64,000 nt of DNA from Hedera helix (GCA_947179155.2 OX359269.1:49334524-49398523); one strand, 5' to 3'; counted from the stretch's first letter, positions 13,552 through 25,083 are shown. Notes: generated from the sequence alone by a model not told the origin. Program-made: numbers and translations.

Positions 13552-14702
13552 ACACCCGCTATCTAAGATAACGGGTAGGAAAAAAAAATAAAAATTCTCA
13601 GTCCACCCGTCATCTTAATTGACGGGTGGAGTTTTGTTTTTTGTCTTTTTTTTTTTTTAATCTAAGTTTAACAAAATAAAAAAAAATAAAAAAATAAAAA
13701 TTCCCACCCGTCATCTTAGTTGGCGGGTGGAGTTTTGTTTTGTTTTATTTTTTATTTTTTTAATATAAGTTTAACAAAAAAAAAATTTACCACTCGTCAT
13801 CTTAGTTGACGGGTGGAGTGTTTGGTTTTTTATTTTTTTAATATAACTTTAACAAAAAAAAAAAATTCCACCCGTCATCTTAGTTGACGGGTGGAGTGTG
13901 TTTTTTTTTTTTTTTTTTTATAATATAACTTTAACAAAAAACAAAAAAATTTCAATTCCCACCCGTCATCTTAGTTGACGGGTGAAGTGTATTGAATTTT
14001 CATTTTTTAATATAACTTTAACAAAAAAAAAAAAATTCAATTCCCACCTGTCATCTTAATTGACGGGTGGAGTGTATTGAATTTTTTTTTTCTTTTTATT
14101 AATATAACTTTAACAAAAAAATAAAATAAAATTCAATTCTCACCCGTCATCTTAGTTGACGGGTGGAGTGTATTGAATATATTTTTTTTAAAATAACTTT
14201 AACAAAAAAAAAAATAATAATAATTCAATTCCCACCCGTCATCTTAGTTGACGGGTGGAGTGTATTGATTTTTTTTTTTTTTAAATATAACTTTAACAAA
14301 AAAATAAAATAAAATTCAATTCTCACCCGTCATCTTAGTTGACGGGTGGAGTGTATTTAATTTTTTTTTTAATATAACTTTAACAAAAAAAAAAAAAAAA
14401 AATTCAATTCCCACCCGTTATCTTAGTTGACGGGTGGAGTGTTTAGTTTTTTTTTTTTTTTTTAATATAACTTTAACAAAAAAAAAAATCAATTCCCACC
14501 CGTCATTTTAGTTGACGGGTGGAGTGTTTTGATTTTTTTTTTTTTTAACTATAACTTTAACAAAAAAAAAATTAAAAAATTCAATTCACACCCGTCATCT
14601 TAGTTGACGGGTGGGGTGTATTTAATTTTTTTTTTATTTTTTAATATAATTTTACCAAACAAAAAAATTCAATTTCCACCCGTCATCTTAGTTGACGGGT
14701 AG
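13552..14702. repeat. Hairpin minisatellite, left block (14 units)
   Basis: Units of about 78-103 bp. The core is ccacccgtca, a 7-base loop tcttagt, then tgacgggtgg: a 10-bp perfect stem. Cores start near 13552 (diverged), 13602, 13704, 13790, 13868, 13958, 14043, 14141, 14232, 14324, 14411, 14496, 14589 and 14676. Spacers carry a T run, aatataactttaac and an A run, so they too can pair. Several stem changes (for example at 13704, 13790, 14043 and 14411) keep pairing as G-U in RNA. Confidence 0.85.
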
Positions 14703-15689
14703 AGTGTTTAGTTTTTTTTTTTAATATAATTTTAACCAAAAAACAATTGTAAGACCCCGAATTTATGAAATACAAAATTTAATTTTTCTTCATATATATT
14801 TTTCCTGAAACAGTAAGTGGTTAAATTGACGAAATTGAAAGTTAAGGATGTTATATGCAAATTTTATTTTGACGGACAATATTCGTTTTGTCGGGGAATA
14901 TTCGTTTTGTCGGGGAATATTCGGGCCGTACGACGGCGCCGAAATAACAAATTATTTGTGGACCCCACAACGAAATATTTGTCGGATATAGAAAACGACA
15001 GAAGTAACCTTTTTAAATAAAAATAGTCAACGGTGTTAACTGTTAAAATACCGGTGATAAAAGAATAGTAGCATACGGTAATTTATGGTATTTTCTGTAG
15101 CACACGGTACTCTACAGTAGCACACGGTATTGCACAGTGTCTCATATTATTGGTCTGATAATTGACACCGTAATTGTTACGCATCATTTCATCAATAATT
15201 GTCACTGCATAATATTTTATATTATCAATTCAATTATTGTTGCTACACAGTATTTTGCATTATTGATTCAATAATTGTCATTACACTGTATTTCATATCA
15301 TCGAGTCAATAATTGTTGGTGCACTGTAGTTTAAAATTATTGAATCTAATAATTGTCACAGTAGCAAATACATTGTAATTTATATTATTAAATATAATCT
15401 GTAACGTGTTTCTTACATTATTGTTGAATTATTGTTGTAACATTATTTTATTTTATATGTTGGACTCACAGGAAGAATAAAAAAAAAAAAAAAAAAAAAA
15501 TTAATTAATTTTACTATTTGAAATAGTAACGTGAATAGTAACATGTGGGCCCCTATGGGACCCACCTGAGGAATTTGGGTTTGAATTTGCTGGAGAAAAT
15601 CAGGCTGCGCGGCTGCTGCTGCAAAAATTTTCTCAGACTGGCGTGCGCACGCCAGTCCTCACCTACCACGCATAGTACTTATTTTCTCC

Positions 15690-15697
15690 TATAAATA
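15690..15697 (+). promoter_or_regulatory. TATA box of the solo LTR
   Basis: tataaata in the context ctcctataaatagattg; the same motif occurs at 60912-60919 on the minus strand in the young element's 5' LTR. Transcription would start about 30 nt downstream, roughly 110 nt before the intron-like segment. Confidence 0.6.
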
Positions 15698-15830
15698 GAT
15701 TGTTCAGCTGAATAGAAAAATCACACCTAAAACATAAAAATTTTTATATAAGAATTTTATGAGTTTTCTCTGAGAATAGTAAGGTTATTTTGAGAGTTTG
15801 AAAGCCAAAAGGAGTGCAGGAATTTTTCAA

Positions 15831-16110
15831 GTAAGTCTTTTATTAAAGAGTAGTAATTTTATAAATTCCTATTTTTCACGGTATTCACAAATCTTCCCTT
15901 AGAAGACTCTTCTTTGAGAAGATTCATTTTTAAAAGCTTTATTTAGAAGATTTATTTTGGAATATTATTTTAAAAACTATTTAAAAGTAGTTATTTTATA
16001 CTACAAAAATTATGTTAAATATATATAATTTTGATAATTCATATTATACGAGTTATCATACACTTTGAAATTTATATGTGGTAATTACTAATTTTATTAT
16101 AAAAATATAG
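15831..16110 (+). other. Putative spliceosomal intron inside the LTR
   Basis: The segment opens gtaagtctttt and closes aaaaatatag, with a branch-point-like ttactaat about 25 nt before the end. Upstream gcaggaatttttcaa and downstream gttgatcaacctc are directly joined in both LTRs of the young element (junction 53113/53114 and 60779/60780 on the minus strand). The absence is exact to the base under GT-AG placement. Confidence 0.7.
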
Positions 16111-16370
16111 GTTGATCAACCTCATTTAAATCAATATCCAGTCACGTGTTAAGGTAAGGAATACCATTCATTTCAAACTCTTAAATTTACTGTGGTAAGG
16201 AATATCATTCTTTTCACACTCTTAAATTTACTACGGTAAGGGGTATCATTCTTTTCATCATCATAAATGGATATTATTTTCTTTCTTACTTGAAGGGATT
16301 ATCATTCTTTGATTCTCGAAAATAATATCGTTTCTTTCTTGTGCCATTTATTTCCATGTATTAAATTGTG

Positions 16371-16614
16371 GGAATAACCTTACGGCGCGGTTTACCGCCT
16401 GTTGGTGAATAACCTTTTGTATTCATTCCTTATTAATCTTTGAGAATAACCTTACGGTGCGGATTATCGCCTGTTTGGTGAATAACTCTTCGTATTCAAA
16501 TTGATGGGAATAACCTTACGGCGCGGATTATCGCCTGTTTGGTGAATAACTCTTCGTATTCAAATTGATGGGAATAACCTTACGGCGCGGATTACCGCCT
16601 GTTGGTGAATAACC
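16371..16614 (+). repeat. Four tandem repeats in the transcribed part of the solo LTR
   Basis: Four units of about 60-65 bp each containing ggaataaccttacgg, then gcggattaccgcctg and ttggtgaataac. The inner ggcggtaa/ttaccgcc words can form small hairpins. The same four units occur in both LTRs of the young element (about 52636-52890 and 60302-60555, reversed). Confidence 0.8.
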
Positions 16615-18082
16615 CTTTTTATTTGTCTCGTGTGGAAATAATTTGTCTACACGAATTATCACATGACACTTTTATTCCATATTCGTAAGTGATATCATTT
16701 TCCTTTATACTCATAAGGGATACCATCTTTTTCATCTTCCATTATTCAAACTTACTATGGTAAGGGATATTAATTTCCCTCACCTTTTGTTAATCAAACC
16801 TGCTACGGTAAGGGATATTATTTTCTTTCATACTCCTAAATCGAAACTTATTATGGAACTATTGCTTCTATAATTCCTGAAAATATTATATGTTCCATAA
16901 TAGTTGAACTTCATTATTTCAACTGAACCTTCCTATTTACGTGAACCTTTCTATTGAACTGTAACTGTTATTCTGAACTGTGGATCTTGAATATCATTTT
17001 TAAATTTCACTCCACATCATGTTGGCAATTTGGACATTATTTGAATCTGCACAAAGTAAACTTCTGATACTTATTGTTTATCCTGTTCTTCTGTTCATCA
17101 TTTGTATCACTGTTATTTGTATTAATCATCAAGAATCAAGCTGTTGTGAATATCTGTGGCCGGGGGCACAGATGTGATATAATTGTTGAACAGATGATAG
17201 GTTAAAGGCGATATACTAGGTTAAAGGCGATACATCTGTTCGGTGTCTTTTATGGCACGTGGTGAATGTTCTCTTTGGCCCGTAGTGCAAAGATGAACTG
17301 TTGGTTGGTATGATTATGACCAAAGGCTGAATCTGGTATAATCATGACCGTTGGTGCTTTATTGAATATCTTTGGCCCGTAGTGCAAAGATGAACTGTTG
17401 ATTGGTATGATTATTACCAAAGGCTGAATCTGGTATAATCATGACCGTTGGTGTTATATTAAATGTCTTTGGCCCGTAGTGCAAATATGAACTGTTGATC
17501 TGCATGATTATGATCAGGAACTGTGAATTTTTATTATCATGACTAATGGTATTTCAGATGATAAAAGTTGATGATATTTTTACAAAAAAAGAGAAGCGAG
17601 TGGACATTATAGTCTGCATTATTCTTCTAATAGATTGCTCATTCCGCTGCTATTATTGATCTGAACATTGTTTAAGAATTTAACTACAGTTTTTGATATA
17701 AACCTTGTAGTCTATTGTATTCTATCAAGAACTCAACTGTTGAAGGCTAATGATAATTTATTCGTCATTATCTTAGTCATGATATTTCTTACTGGGCTAT
17801 TTGAGCTCACCCTTTCTTTTATTCCATTGTTTTTCAACAGGAGATAAAAACGTAACAGGGTCTAGCCGGGGGATGGAGTGAGAGTCTGAGGAATAGCTGT
17901 CGTAGTCTTCACGTGTTGTAAAATAGTGTGGCAATAATAGTGAAGACTTAGTTGTGTATTATTATACACTGTATTGTTGTACGTTGTGATTTGTTGTAAT
18001 AATTTTGTTGTAGTCTTTTGACGACTCAAGTTTGGGCTGTATGGGCCTAGATTTGGGGGCGTCACAACAATAATATTCAATT

Positions 18083-18597
18083 CCCACCCGTCATCTTAGT
18101 TGACGGGTGGAGTGTATTGATTTTGATTTTTTTTTACTATAACTTTAACCAAAAAAAAAAAAAAAATTCAATTCACACCCGTCATCTTAGTTCACGGGTG
18201 GAGTATATTTAATTTTTTTTTAATATAGCTTTATCAAAAAAAAAATAATCAATTCCCACCCGTCATCTTAGTTGACGGGTGGAGTGTATTGATTTTTTTT
18301 TCTTTTTAATATAACTTTAACAAAAAAATAAAAAAAAATTCAATTCTCACCCGTCATCTTAGTTAACGGGTGGAGTGTTTAGTTTTTTATTTTTTTTATA
18401 TTTTTTTTAATATAACTTTAACAAAAACAAAACAAAACTCCACCCGTCAACTAAGATGATGGGTGAGAATTTTTTATTTTGTTAAACTTAGATTAAAAAA
18501 ATAAAAAATAAAAAAATAAAACTCCACCCGTCAACTAAGATGGCGGGTGGACTGAGATTTTTTTTTTCCCCTATCCGTTATCTTAGATAGCAGGTGA
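18083..18597. repeat. Hairpin minisatellite, right block (7 units, last ones inverted)
   Basis: Units start near 18083, 18175, 18256 and 18347 in the same orientation as the left block. Those near 18440 and 18523 read ccacccgtcaactaagatg, the reverse complement. The last, near 18569, is diverged and mirrors the diverged first unit at 13552. The orientation switch lies between 18373 and 18440, so the foldback arms are very unequal in length. Confidence 0.8.
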
Positions 18598-18660
18598 GAC
18601 TCCATCTTATCCATTAAAATCATTATTTCAACGGTTGAAGATACATTTGCTGGAATAGTG

Positions 18661-18684
18661 TCCATAGCAAACGTTTGCTATGGA
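18661..18684. repeat. Perfect 24-bp palindrome at the right terminus of the foldback element
   Basis: tccatagcaaac followed by its exact reverse complement gtttgctatgga. The left terminus has the corresponding region diverged (catagtaagcatttgttatg), so the palindrome is intact only on this side. Confidence 0.8.
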
Positions 18685-18692
18685 TCATTCCC

Positions 18693-18719
18693 GTATATAT
18701 ATATATATATATATATATG
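18693..18719. repeat. (TA)n microsatellite flanking the foldback element
   Basis: About 13 AT units directly abutting the right terminus; the matching run on the left is at about 13433-13455. Probably one original microsatellite that took the insertion. Confidence 0.8.
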
Positions 18720-19302
18720 AGTATCGATTTATTGACAAAGTTATAAAAATAAATTTGTTTTTATAACAGATCTTAACTATTTAGACCGAGATCTGACGAT
18801 TTAAATGGCCGTTTATATATATATTATCGCTCAAAAATATAAGACTATTATTTTTTAAAAGTCAATATGTATGATTTTCAAATTTGAAATTAATATAATT
18901 TATTTAATTTTTAAAAAAATCTACTATTTTTTAGAAATTTAAATAGATGCATATTAATTTTAATGTTAAAAATGCTTTAAATAAATTTATTTTGATTTTA
19001 TATTTTAGAATAAAAGGTGAATCGTTAGTCTTTAATTTTGTACTTTAAAATTTGTTTAGTAAAAAATAATATTCTTTAAGTTAAATGTATGATTTAATAG
19101 TAAATATTATTCTTTAATTAATTAAATATTAAAATCCGATTTAATCAATAAATTATTGAACTCGACCGGTTCAATATCTATATTACTACGTCAATAAAAA
19201 ACGCTACTGATGTAAGTCAAAGAAGGTGATCTTGATCCGGTCCGCTTCTGATATGTTAACTACTGTATGATGTTATTTCGTGTGCCGCATCGTTCTTAAT
19301 AA

Positions 19303-19600
19303 GAGTGATTCCAGGGGGGCGGTTATAGCGACCGGTTTTATTTATTTATTATTATTATTTTTGATTTAAAAAAGATTTATAATATTTATTATAATAATTT
19401 ATTTTAGAGAATTCAATAATTTAAATATAATTTAAATGCATATAAATAATAATGTTGTATAATTTGTACAATAATATTATTTATTTATATTTAAATTATT
19501 AAATTCTATAAAAAAATTATTAAAATAAATATTATAAATATTTTAAAAGTTAAAAAAAAATGTACCGGTCGCTGGGACCGGTCCCCAAAGAATTATGCTC
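19303..19600. mobile_element. Tourist/PIF-Harbinger-like MITE
   Basis: A 298-bp inverted-repeat element. The ends gagtgattccaggggg and, reversed, gagcataattctttgggg lead into shared agcgaccggt words; the AT-rich inner arms also pair. Both flanks read ttaataa (19296-19302 and 19601-19607), containing the TAA/TTA duplication typical of this superfamily. No coding capacity. It lies just upstream of the folate carrier gene. Confidence 0.65.
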
Positions 19601-19790
19601 TTAATAAACTACAAGGTTAAAGAGAGAGAAAGAATAATTAAATCCGCCAAGCGCCAATTCCCGAAGCTTTATCGCGCAGTTTTGTTGTCGTTGCCAGCAG
19701 CTTTTTAGAATCTGACGAACTTCATTACCTACCTTCTGCCAAGCTATTTGGAATTGGAAAACGTTGATGCGCCGAGAAGGGGGCAATACA

Positions 19791-19921
19791 ATGACGGAGT
19801 TTCAGTCGGTGGGTTGGCAATGGGAGAACGCCGTCGCCGGCTCCGCCGCAGGTCTTGCTACAGTTTCCTTCACCCATCCCCTTGACGTTATCCGTACCAG
19901 GTTCCAAGGTCTCTCCTTTTC

Positions 19922-19992
<71 letters not shown>

Positions 19993-22900
19993 GAATTTTT
20001 AGTCGCTAATTAGATTTGATTATCAGTTAACGATGGACGAATATCTAATCTTCCGACCTATAAGAACACCATTCACGCGCTCTTCAATATTGCTCGAACT
20101 GAGGTTTGTCTCCTCTCTGTTATCTCATTATTTAAATTAACTCAGCTTTTAGGTTATTTTTAGCATCAGCATCCATTTGGAACAAATCAATTTTTTATTT
20201 TCAGAAAAAAAGTTCAATTTAGCTATTCTACTGTATAATACTCTCTCCTCCGTTCCGTTCCAAATTATACGATGACTCAAAATAAAATATTTTCAAACTT
20301 AAAATTAAAATGATTTATTAAAAATAATGAAACCCACTACTTTTTAATAATTTACGATATTCATTATTGTATCAATTCAAATTAAAGGAAATCATATTAA
20401 TTTTGAGTTTAAAGTTGACTTAAAAAAGTAAATAACGATCTTAAATTTTAGAACATACATTAATATTCATGGTTGTCTCAATCACAATGCTGATCAAAAT
20501 CGAAGGATAGGGCTATATAAAGCGGGGATAGTTTTTTCTTACAATTTTTTTTGATAGGCACTTCCAATTGGTTATTTAATCATAGCTGGAAAATATTCGT
20601 TACTTCAATGTTCTGGACCAAGGGGTGCAATGTTTCAAACTAGCTCTATGCTATTTTAACAAAATCAAGATTTTGACGCGGCTTGATGACCTAGAGTTGT
20701 GAGAGTAAAAGCACGTTGCATGTTTAGCGCGGAAAGTGGCTTCAATATTTTATGCCATACAATTTATACTAAATTATGTATATGTAAAAGCAAAAAAGTT
20801 CTGTCTATTTAGAAGATTAAGTGGCACCTCTAAAACTAGAGTGTGCACTTTTTTCCTATGTTTATTATTGAGGGCTTGAACCAGCCAGTGATTCCTTCTG
20901 TGAATTTCTGGCTGAAAGTTCCCTTTGCATAACATTTCTCTCCTTTAATACTTGGTGTGGTTTAATTTAGTAGCCATAGTGCATTGGTTGGTTTCAAGCT
21001 ATTCATTTTCTTTCCCTAAAAGCATGTGCGACTTATATGTTGTGCTGAAGAATTGTTTCCTTTTACTTGCAAAACATGTTTTGGGTCATGCAAATATTTG
21101 CAGAATAGTTTGTAAGTCTGATTGCTTAAAGTTCTCTTCTTCTTTCTTTTCTTTTTCAGGGTTTTAGAGGTCTGTATGCAGGGTTTTATCCTGCAGTTCT
21201 TGGGTCAACTATTTCATGGGGTTTATATTTCTTCTTGTAAGTGCCTTTTGAGAGTTGTGTCTGATTGTCTGTACACAAGGATTTGATATCTAATCTACAT
21301 ATTTGATATCAGCATTAAACTTTGAAGTTTTAACTAATTTGAGCTCTCATTCAGTTAAATACTTGATGAGTGTATACTGCCTTTCAGCATGTGCACTTAT
21401 GTATCCATGTGTGTGCGTCTTTGTCCTTGTATGTTTTCAAGCGTGCTCATTCTTTTATTGGAGTCTCCATGTCTTCTTCAGCAAATTTAGTGTTATTTGT
21501 TTCACACATTTTATATGGTACGTCTTCCATGGATTTTGTACGTTACCATGTAGATACAATCACCTATAGTGCAGGGTTTTCCTTGGTATGTCCCATGGTT
21601 TTCTTGTAATTATTTGTTTTTCTCAAAATCCTAAAATGAAACTTCTTAACTTGTAGTTCCATGAGGAAATACATATTTGGTTATATCATTAATTTTGGAA
21701 TGAACAATGCAGATATGACTTTACCTAATTAGTGGACTGCTTAAAATTTTAGTAACCAGCTTATTAGTATGCATTATCCCAGTGCATATGTTAGTTAGTT
21801 ATTAATGTTAATGTGAAGAACTTAGATCCAAATATTCTTACATATAACGATACATCGATACTTCAATGATAATTATGATATTATGTGTTTTGCATGAAAG
21901 AATTGTTCTGCTTTCTCGTTTCTTGAATGTAATTGGGGGAATGTAATAGATTCTATAGCTGTAACTCAACCTGTCTTCAACTGGGTTGTTTTCGTGTAAA
22001 TATTTTATTCGTGTATCTTAAAGATTGTGATTTTCTTACTCATAAACTTGTTTGCTTCTTCTGCTTTAGCTATAGCAAAGCCAAACAAAGATACTTAAGA
22101 AACAGGGAGGAGCTTAGTGCTGGCCTTCATCTTGCTTCAGCAGCAGAAGCAGGAGCTTTGGTTAGTATTGAAGTTTTTATATGATTTGGCTGCATATGAC
22201 GAGTTGATTGTGTGCTTAAAGGAAGGAGAAAAGGGGTTGGTGTGCGTAGTTTTTTTTTTTTTGGAGAGGTGGGTGGGTGTTGCTTTCCATCTGTTTCTGG
22301 TAATTCCTCCTTCCCCTCCCCCCAGTTTCACGGCCCACTAGAGGTCACAGTATACACTGTACATCAGATAATGCAACTCATCCAATTGATGTAGTAGAGG
22401 AAACCGTGGTTTAGATTATTTACTGCATATGTATGCTGTCAACACAAGACCACCACTGGCATACACAATGGATTGTGGTGAAAAAGAAGATGTCTGCACT
22501 TGTTATGCTTATTGCATTTTGAATCATCGTTCATACTTATCCCAAAAAAAAAGAGGATTTTCTTGAATTGTCTTAGACTCTTCGTTCCTTTGTTTCTATG
22601 AATTTGGATTTTGTTTCTTGGAATATCTTAAAGTAGATGTGCCTTCTTGGTGCCTGTGGGATCCTACTTACAGTTGCAAATTGGTGATTTTGACAGGTCT
22701 GTTTATGCACCAATCCTATTTGGCTTGTGAAAACAAGATTGCAACTTCAGACTCCTCAGCATCATACTCTACCATATTCTGGCTTCCATGGTCTGCTCCG
22801 TATCTTACTTAAACGTTTTAATAACGCCTCTCTGAGATATCCCCCCCCCCCCCCCCCTCCCCTCCCCTCCCCTTTTTGTGAATCATTAATCTGTGCTCAA

Positions 22901-25083
22901 ACGAGTGCACAAAATTCAAGTTTAATCTAATTGCCATTGATTCTTTTATTTGATGTTGTTTCTTATATGGGAGGTAGACTTGTTCCTGTACTAAACTTTT
23001 GATCAGTGACTTTCAGAACTTTAACACAGCTGCATAAAAACTCGTGCTCCATTATAGAGTTTAGGAAACAGTTTAACATTCTTCTCATTAAGTACCAGCA
23101 ATTACTGATTAACAACCTTCTACGACAACACTCTCTCTCTCTCTCCGTCTTTCCTGTACATATATGCAAATTATTCATTTCTTGTTCTTACGGTTGGTCT
23201 AATTTCAGATGCTATAAGAACTATCCTAAAAGACGAAGGGTGGAGGGCACTTTACAGAGGGCTTGTTCCTGGTCTTTTTCTGGTTAGATTTGTTAGCCCT
23301 TTTATCCTTATAATTTTATATTATTCCATTGTAATGTGTTTGCATGGTTAAGTTCAATGAAGTTGTACTTTTCAACGAAAAGTTTGTCAATGCTTTTGTT
23401 CTGCAAATAAACTTTTAAGTTCTCGTTTCGTCTTCAGTCATCATAGGTTGTTGCATACTGTAGACAATAATGAAGTTTGGTTCAACTATATAATTTTTTC
23501 TATAAGATCTTGTGTTATGATTATGTTAAGTATTTATTATTCATTTTCATCATGCAGTTTTTCTGGTTTTGGTGTTCCTTCAGCAGGTTACTCATGGTGC
23601 TATTCAATTTACAGCATATGAAGAACTTCGTAAAGTTATTGTTAACTATAGATCTGGAGAAAATGAAATGAATTTGAGTAGTGATAATTTGTTGGTGAGT
23701 CAATCCCAGTTAATACTAATTTTAAGCTTTCTAGGTACTTAAATTGTGTATGCATGGGAAACTTTGGAAACATTTTTCTTTTTCATATATAGTGACTATG
23801 TTATAAATAAGTGCGGAAGGGCATGGGTTGGACAAAAAAACTATATTTTTTTGTTTTATATATACATATAAAAGATTTCCAATATATATATATGCACACA
23901 AAGAGAGAATAGTGTGATCTTGGACTTCCATTGATGGAGGATGTAATTGTGTAGGCAGCATTGTGAGAGCAAGTTTTGAGATTTTGACGCAGAGGAGGAT
24001 ACGAGTGTGCTATCTGTATCTGAAATTAACTGACCTGCCTTCAAGGATAACTAAGCTGACACTCGATTGCATGTTTCCTACAGAATTCAATTGACTATGC
24101 AATGCTAGGAGCTTCTTCCAAAGTAGCTGCTGTTCTTGTGACATATCCGTCCCAGGTTAGTATCAGTAATGACTTTCAAATATAAGATGTTAGTTTCTCA
24201 ACTGAATTTTTTTATAAGTTTTTTGCAAACATAATTTCAGGTCATTCGAGCTCGATTACAGGTATTCGTTCCTTTTTCTGATTACTTCTCTACTATGATT
24301 TTATTGAGCCACTTATCTACAAAGTATGGGTTGAGTAAAACGAGTTCCTGCCGTAAACCAACCTTACTTGATTGTTAGTGGTTGCATAGCTTGTTTATTT
24401 TTCTTTTCTTGGCATTAAGCTAACTTTGTATCTCTCTTCCACTGTAGCAACGACCAAGCATAGATGGAATTCCAAGATATATGAATAGCTGGCATGTGAT
24501 TAAAGAAACTGCACGGTGAGAAAAAATATCAGCCTGAAAATCAAAAAATTGTTTAGTCATATAAGGAATGGCAACACCTTGCTTTTTCCTAGTTGTCAAT
24601 CAGTATGACACCCTGGTCATATGGATTACCAATAGATCCATTTTCAATTTGCTCTAGGTTCTGTCATTGGTTGCGCATATATGTTGTTAGTTTTGTTTAC
24701 TAAAAAAGAAGAGGATAACAAGTTTAATGTGTTTTATACATTCTCAATTTTTGTAGACATTATATTCTTTTCTACAGTAGATGATTGATCTTGCATAGAT
24801 GCTAAGATATTGGGGAGGAGTGGGTCTTGCGTTAACAGGATGAAAATGGTCACATCATTACTGAACAGTTTACTAACTGTTAGTTTCAAGAGTAGAGTAG
24901 AGATGTCTGTACTCTATTACCCTGAGTTAATTTCCTTTTTCCACTTGCAGGTTTGAGGGTTTTCGGGGTTTTTACAAGGGTATTACAGCCAATTTATTGA
25001 AAAATGCCCCTGCGGCTTCATTAACATTTATCGTGTATGAGAATGTTCTGAACATGCTAAAGTTGGCAAGGATGAAAGACTGA
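19791..25083 (+). CDS. FOLT1: Folate transporter 1, mitochondrial-carrier family (chloroplast envelope)
   Basis: Six-helix carrier moving folates across the plastid envelope in the Arabidopsis homologue. Eleven exons: 19791-19908, 20027-20103, 21160-21236, 22070-22160, 22697-22790, 23209-23282, 23587-23694, 24084-24155, 24241-24261, 24448-24515, 24951-25083; 310 residues, close to the 308 I recall for AtFOLT1. All introns are GT-AG and all phases join. The three carrier signatures are visible: HPLDVIRTRF (exon 1), NPIWLVKTRLQ (exon 5, Trp replacing the usual acidic residue as in FOLT) and YPSQVIRARLQ (exons 8-9). Other family blocks: AGSAAGLATVSF, GSTISWGLYFF, HLASAAEAGAL, VTHGAIQFTAYEELR, SLTFIVYENVL. 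I chose the ATG at 19791 because it has A at -3 and matches homologue length; an in-frame ATG at 19767 adds eight residues. No reading-frame lesion. Confidence 0.93.
19921..19989. repeat. (CTAT)n(AT)n microsatellite in FOLT1 intron 1
   Basis: About eight CTAT units followed by some 18 AT units, starting 13 bp after the exon 1 donor and ending about 37 bp before the exon 2 acceptor. It makes up most of the 118-bp intron, so length changes here alter intron size directly. Confidence 0.9.
20238..20460. mobile_element. Degenerate Stowaway-like MITE in FOLT1 intron 2
   Basis: The left end ctctctcctccgttccgttcc resembles a Stowaway terminus, and the inner sequence (tccaaattatacgat... and ...atcttaaattttagaac) is partly complementary. 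The right terminus has lost its ctccctccg end. Weak case. Confidence 0.3.
22841..22873. repeat. Poly-C tract with CCCCT repeats in FOLT1 intron 5
   Basis: Seventeen C followed by TCC/CCCTC units. The complementary strand could form G-quadruplexes; tract length is likely to be unreliable in assemblies. Confidence 0.8.

Larger units (their letters stand above)
14748..18066 (+). mobile_element. Solo LTR of the Tekay-type family, 3319 bp, intron-containing form
   Basis: Starts tgtaagaccccgaattt, ends gggggcgtcaca, and is flanked by the 5-bp duplication acaat (14743-14747 and 18067-18071). It aligns along its length with the reverse complement of the LTRs of the element at 51291-61795. No internal region is present, so it arose by LTR-LTR recombination. 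It contains repeated caattattga words in U3 (15150-15420), a TATA box at 15690-15697, a 280-bp intron-like segment, and tandem repeats further in. It is about 480 bp longer than the young LTR: 280 bp is the intron-like segment and the rest small indels. Confidence 0.9.
13456..18692. mobile_element. Foldback-type element filled with hairpin repeats, split by a solo LTR
   Basis: The left end (from gggaaatgatccatag at 13456) and the reverse complement of the right end (gggaatgatccatagc, ending at 18692) match over about 120 bp, including the shared word actattccagcaaatg. Both flanks are (TA)n, so the target duplication cannot be measured. Between the ends are about 21 GC-rich hairpin units separated by T-run/aatataactttaac/A-run spacers. 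Removing the 3319-bp solo LTR and one copy of its 5-bp duplication leaves an element of about 1.9 kb. No protein is encoded. Mutator-like or Foldback are both possible superfamilies. Confidence 0.7.

Noticed and set aside
16371..16614. Four regularly spaced repeats considered as a CRISPR-like array
   Set aside because: Eukaryotic LTR repeat; the intervals are not unique spacers and the same array recurs in the other LTRs.
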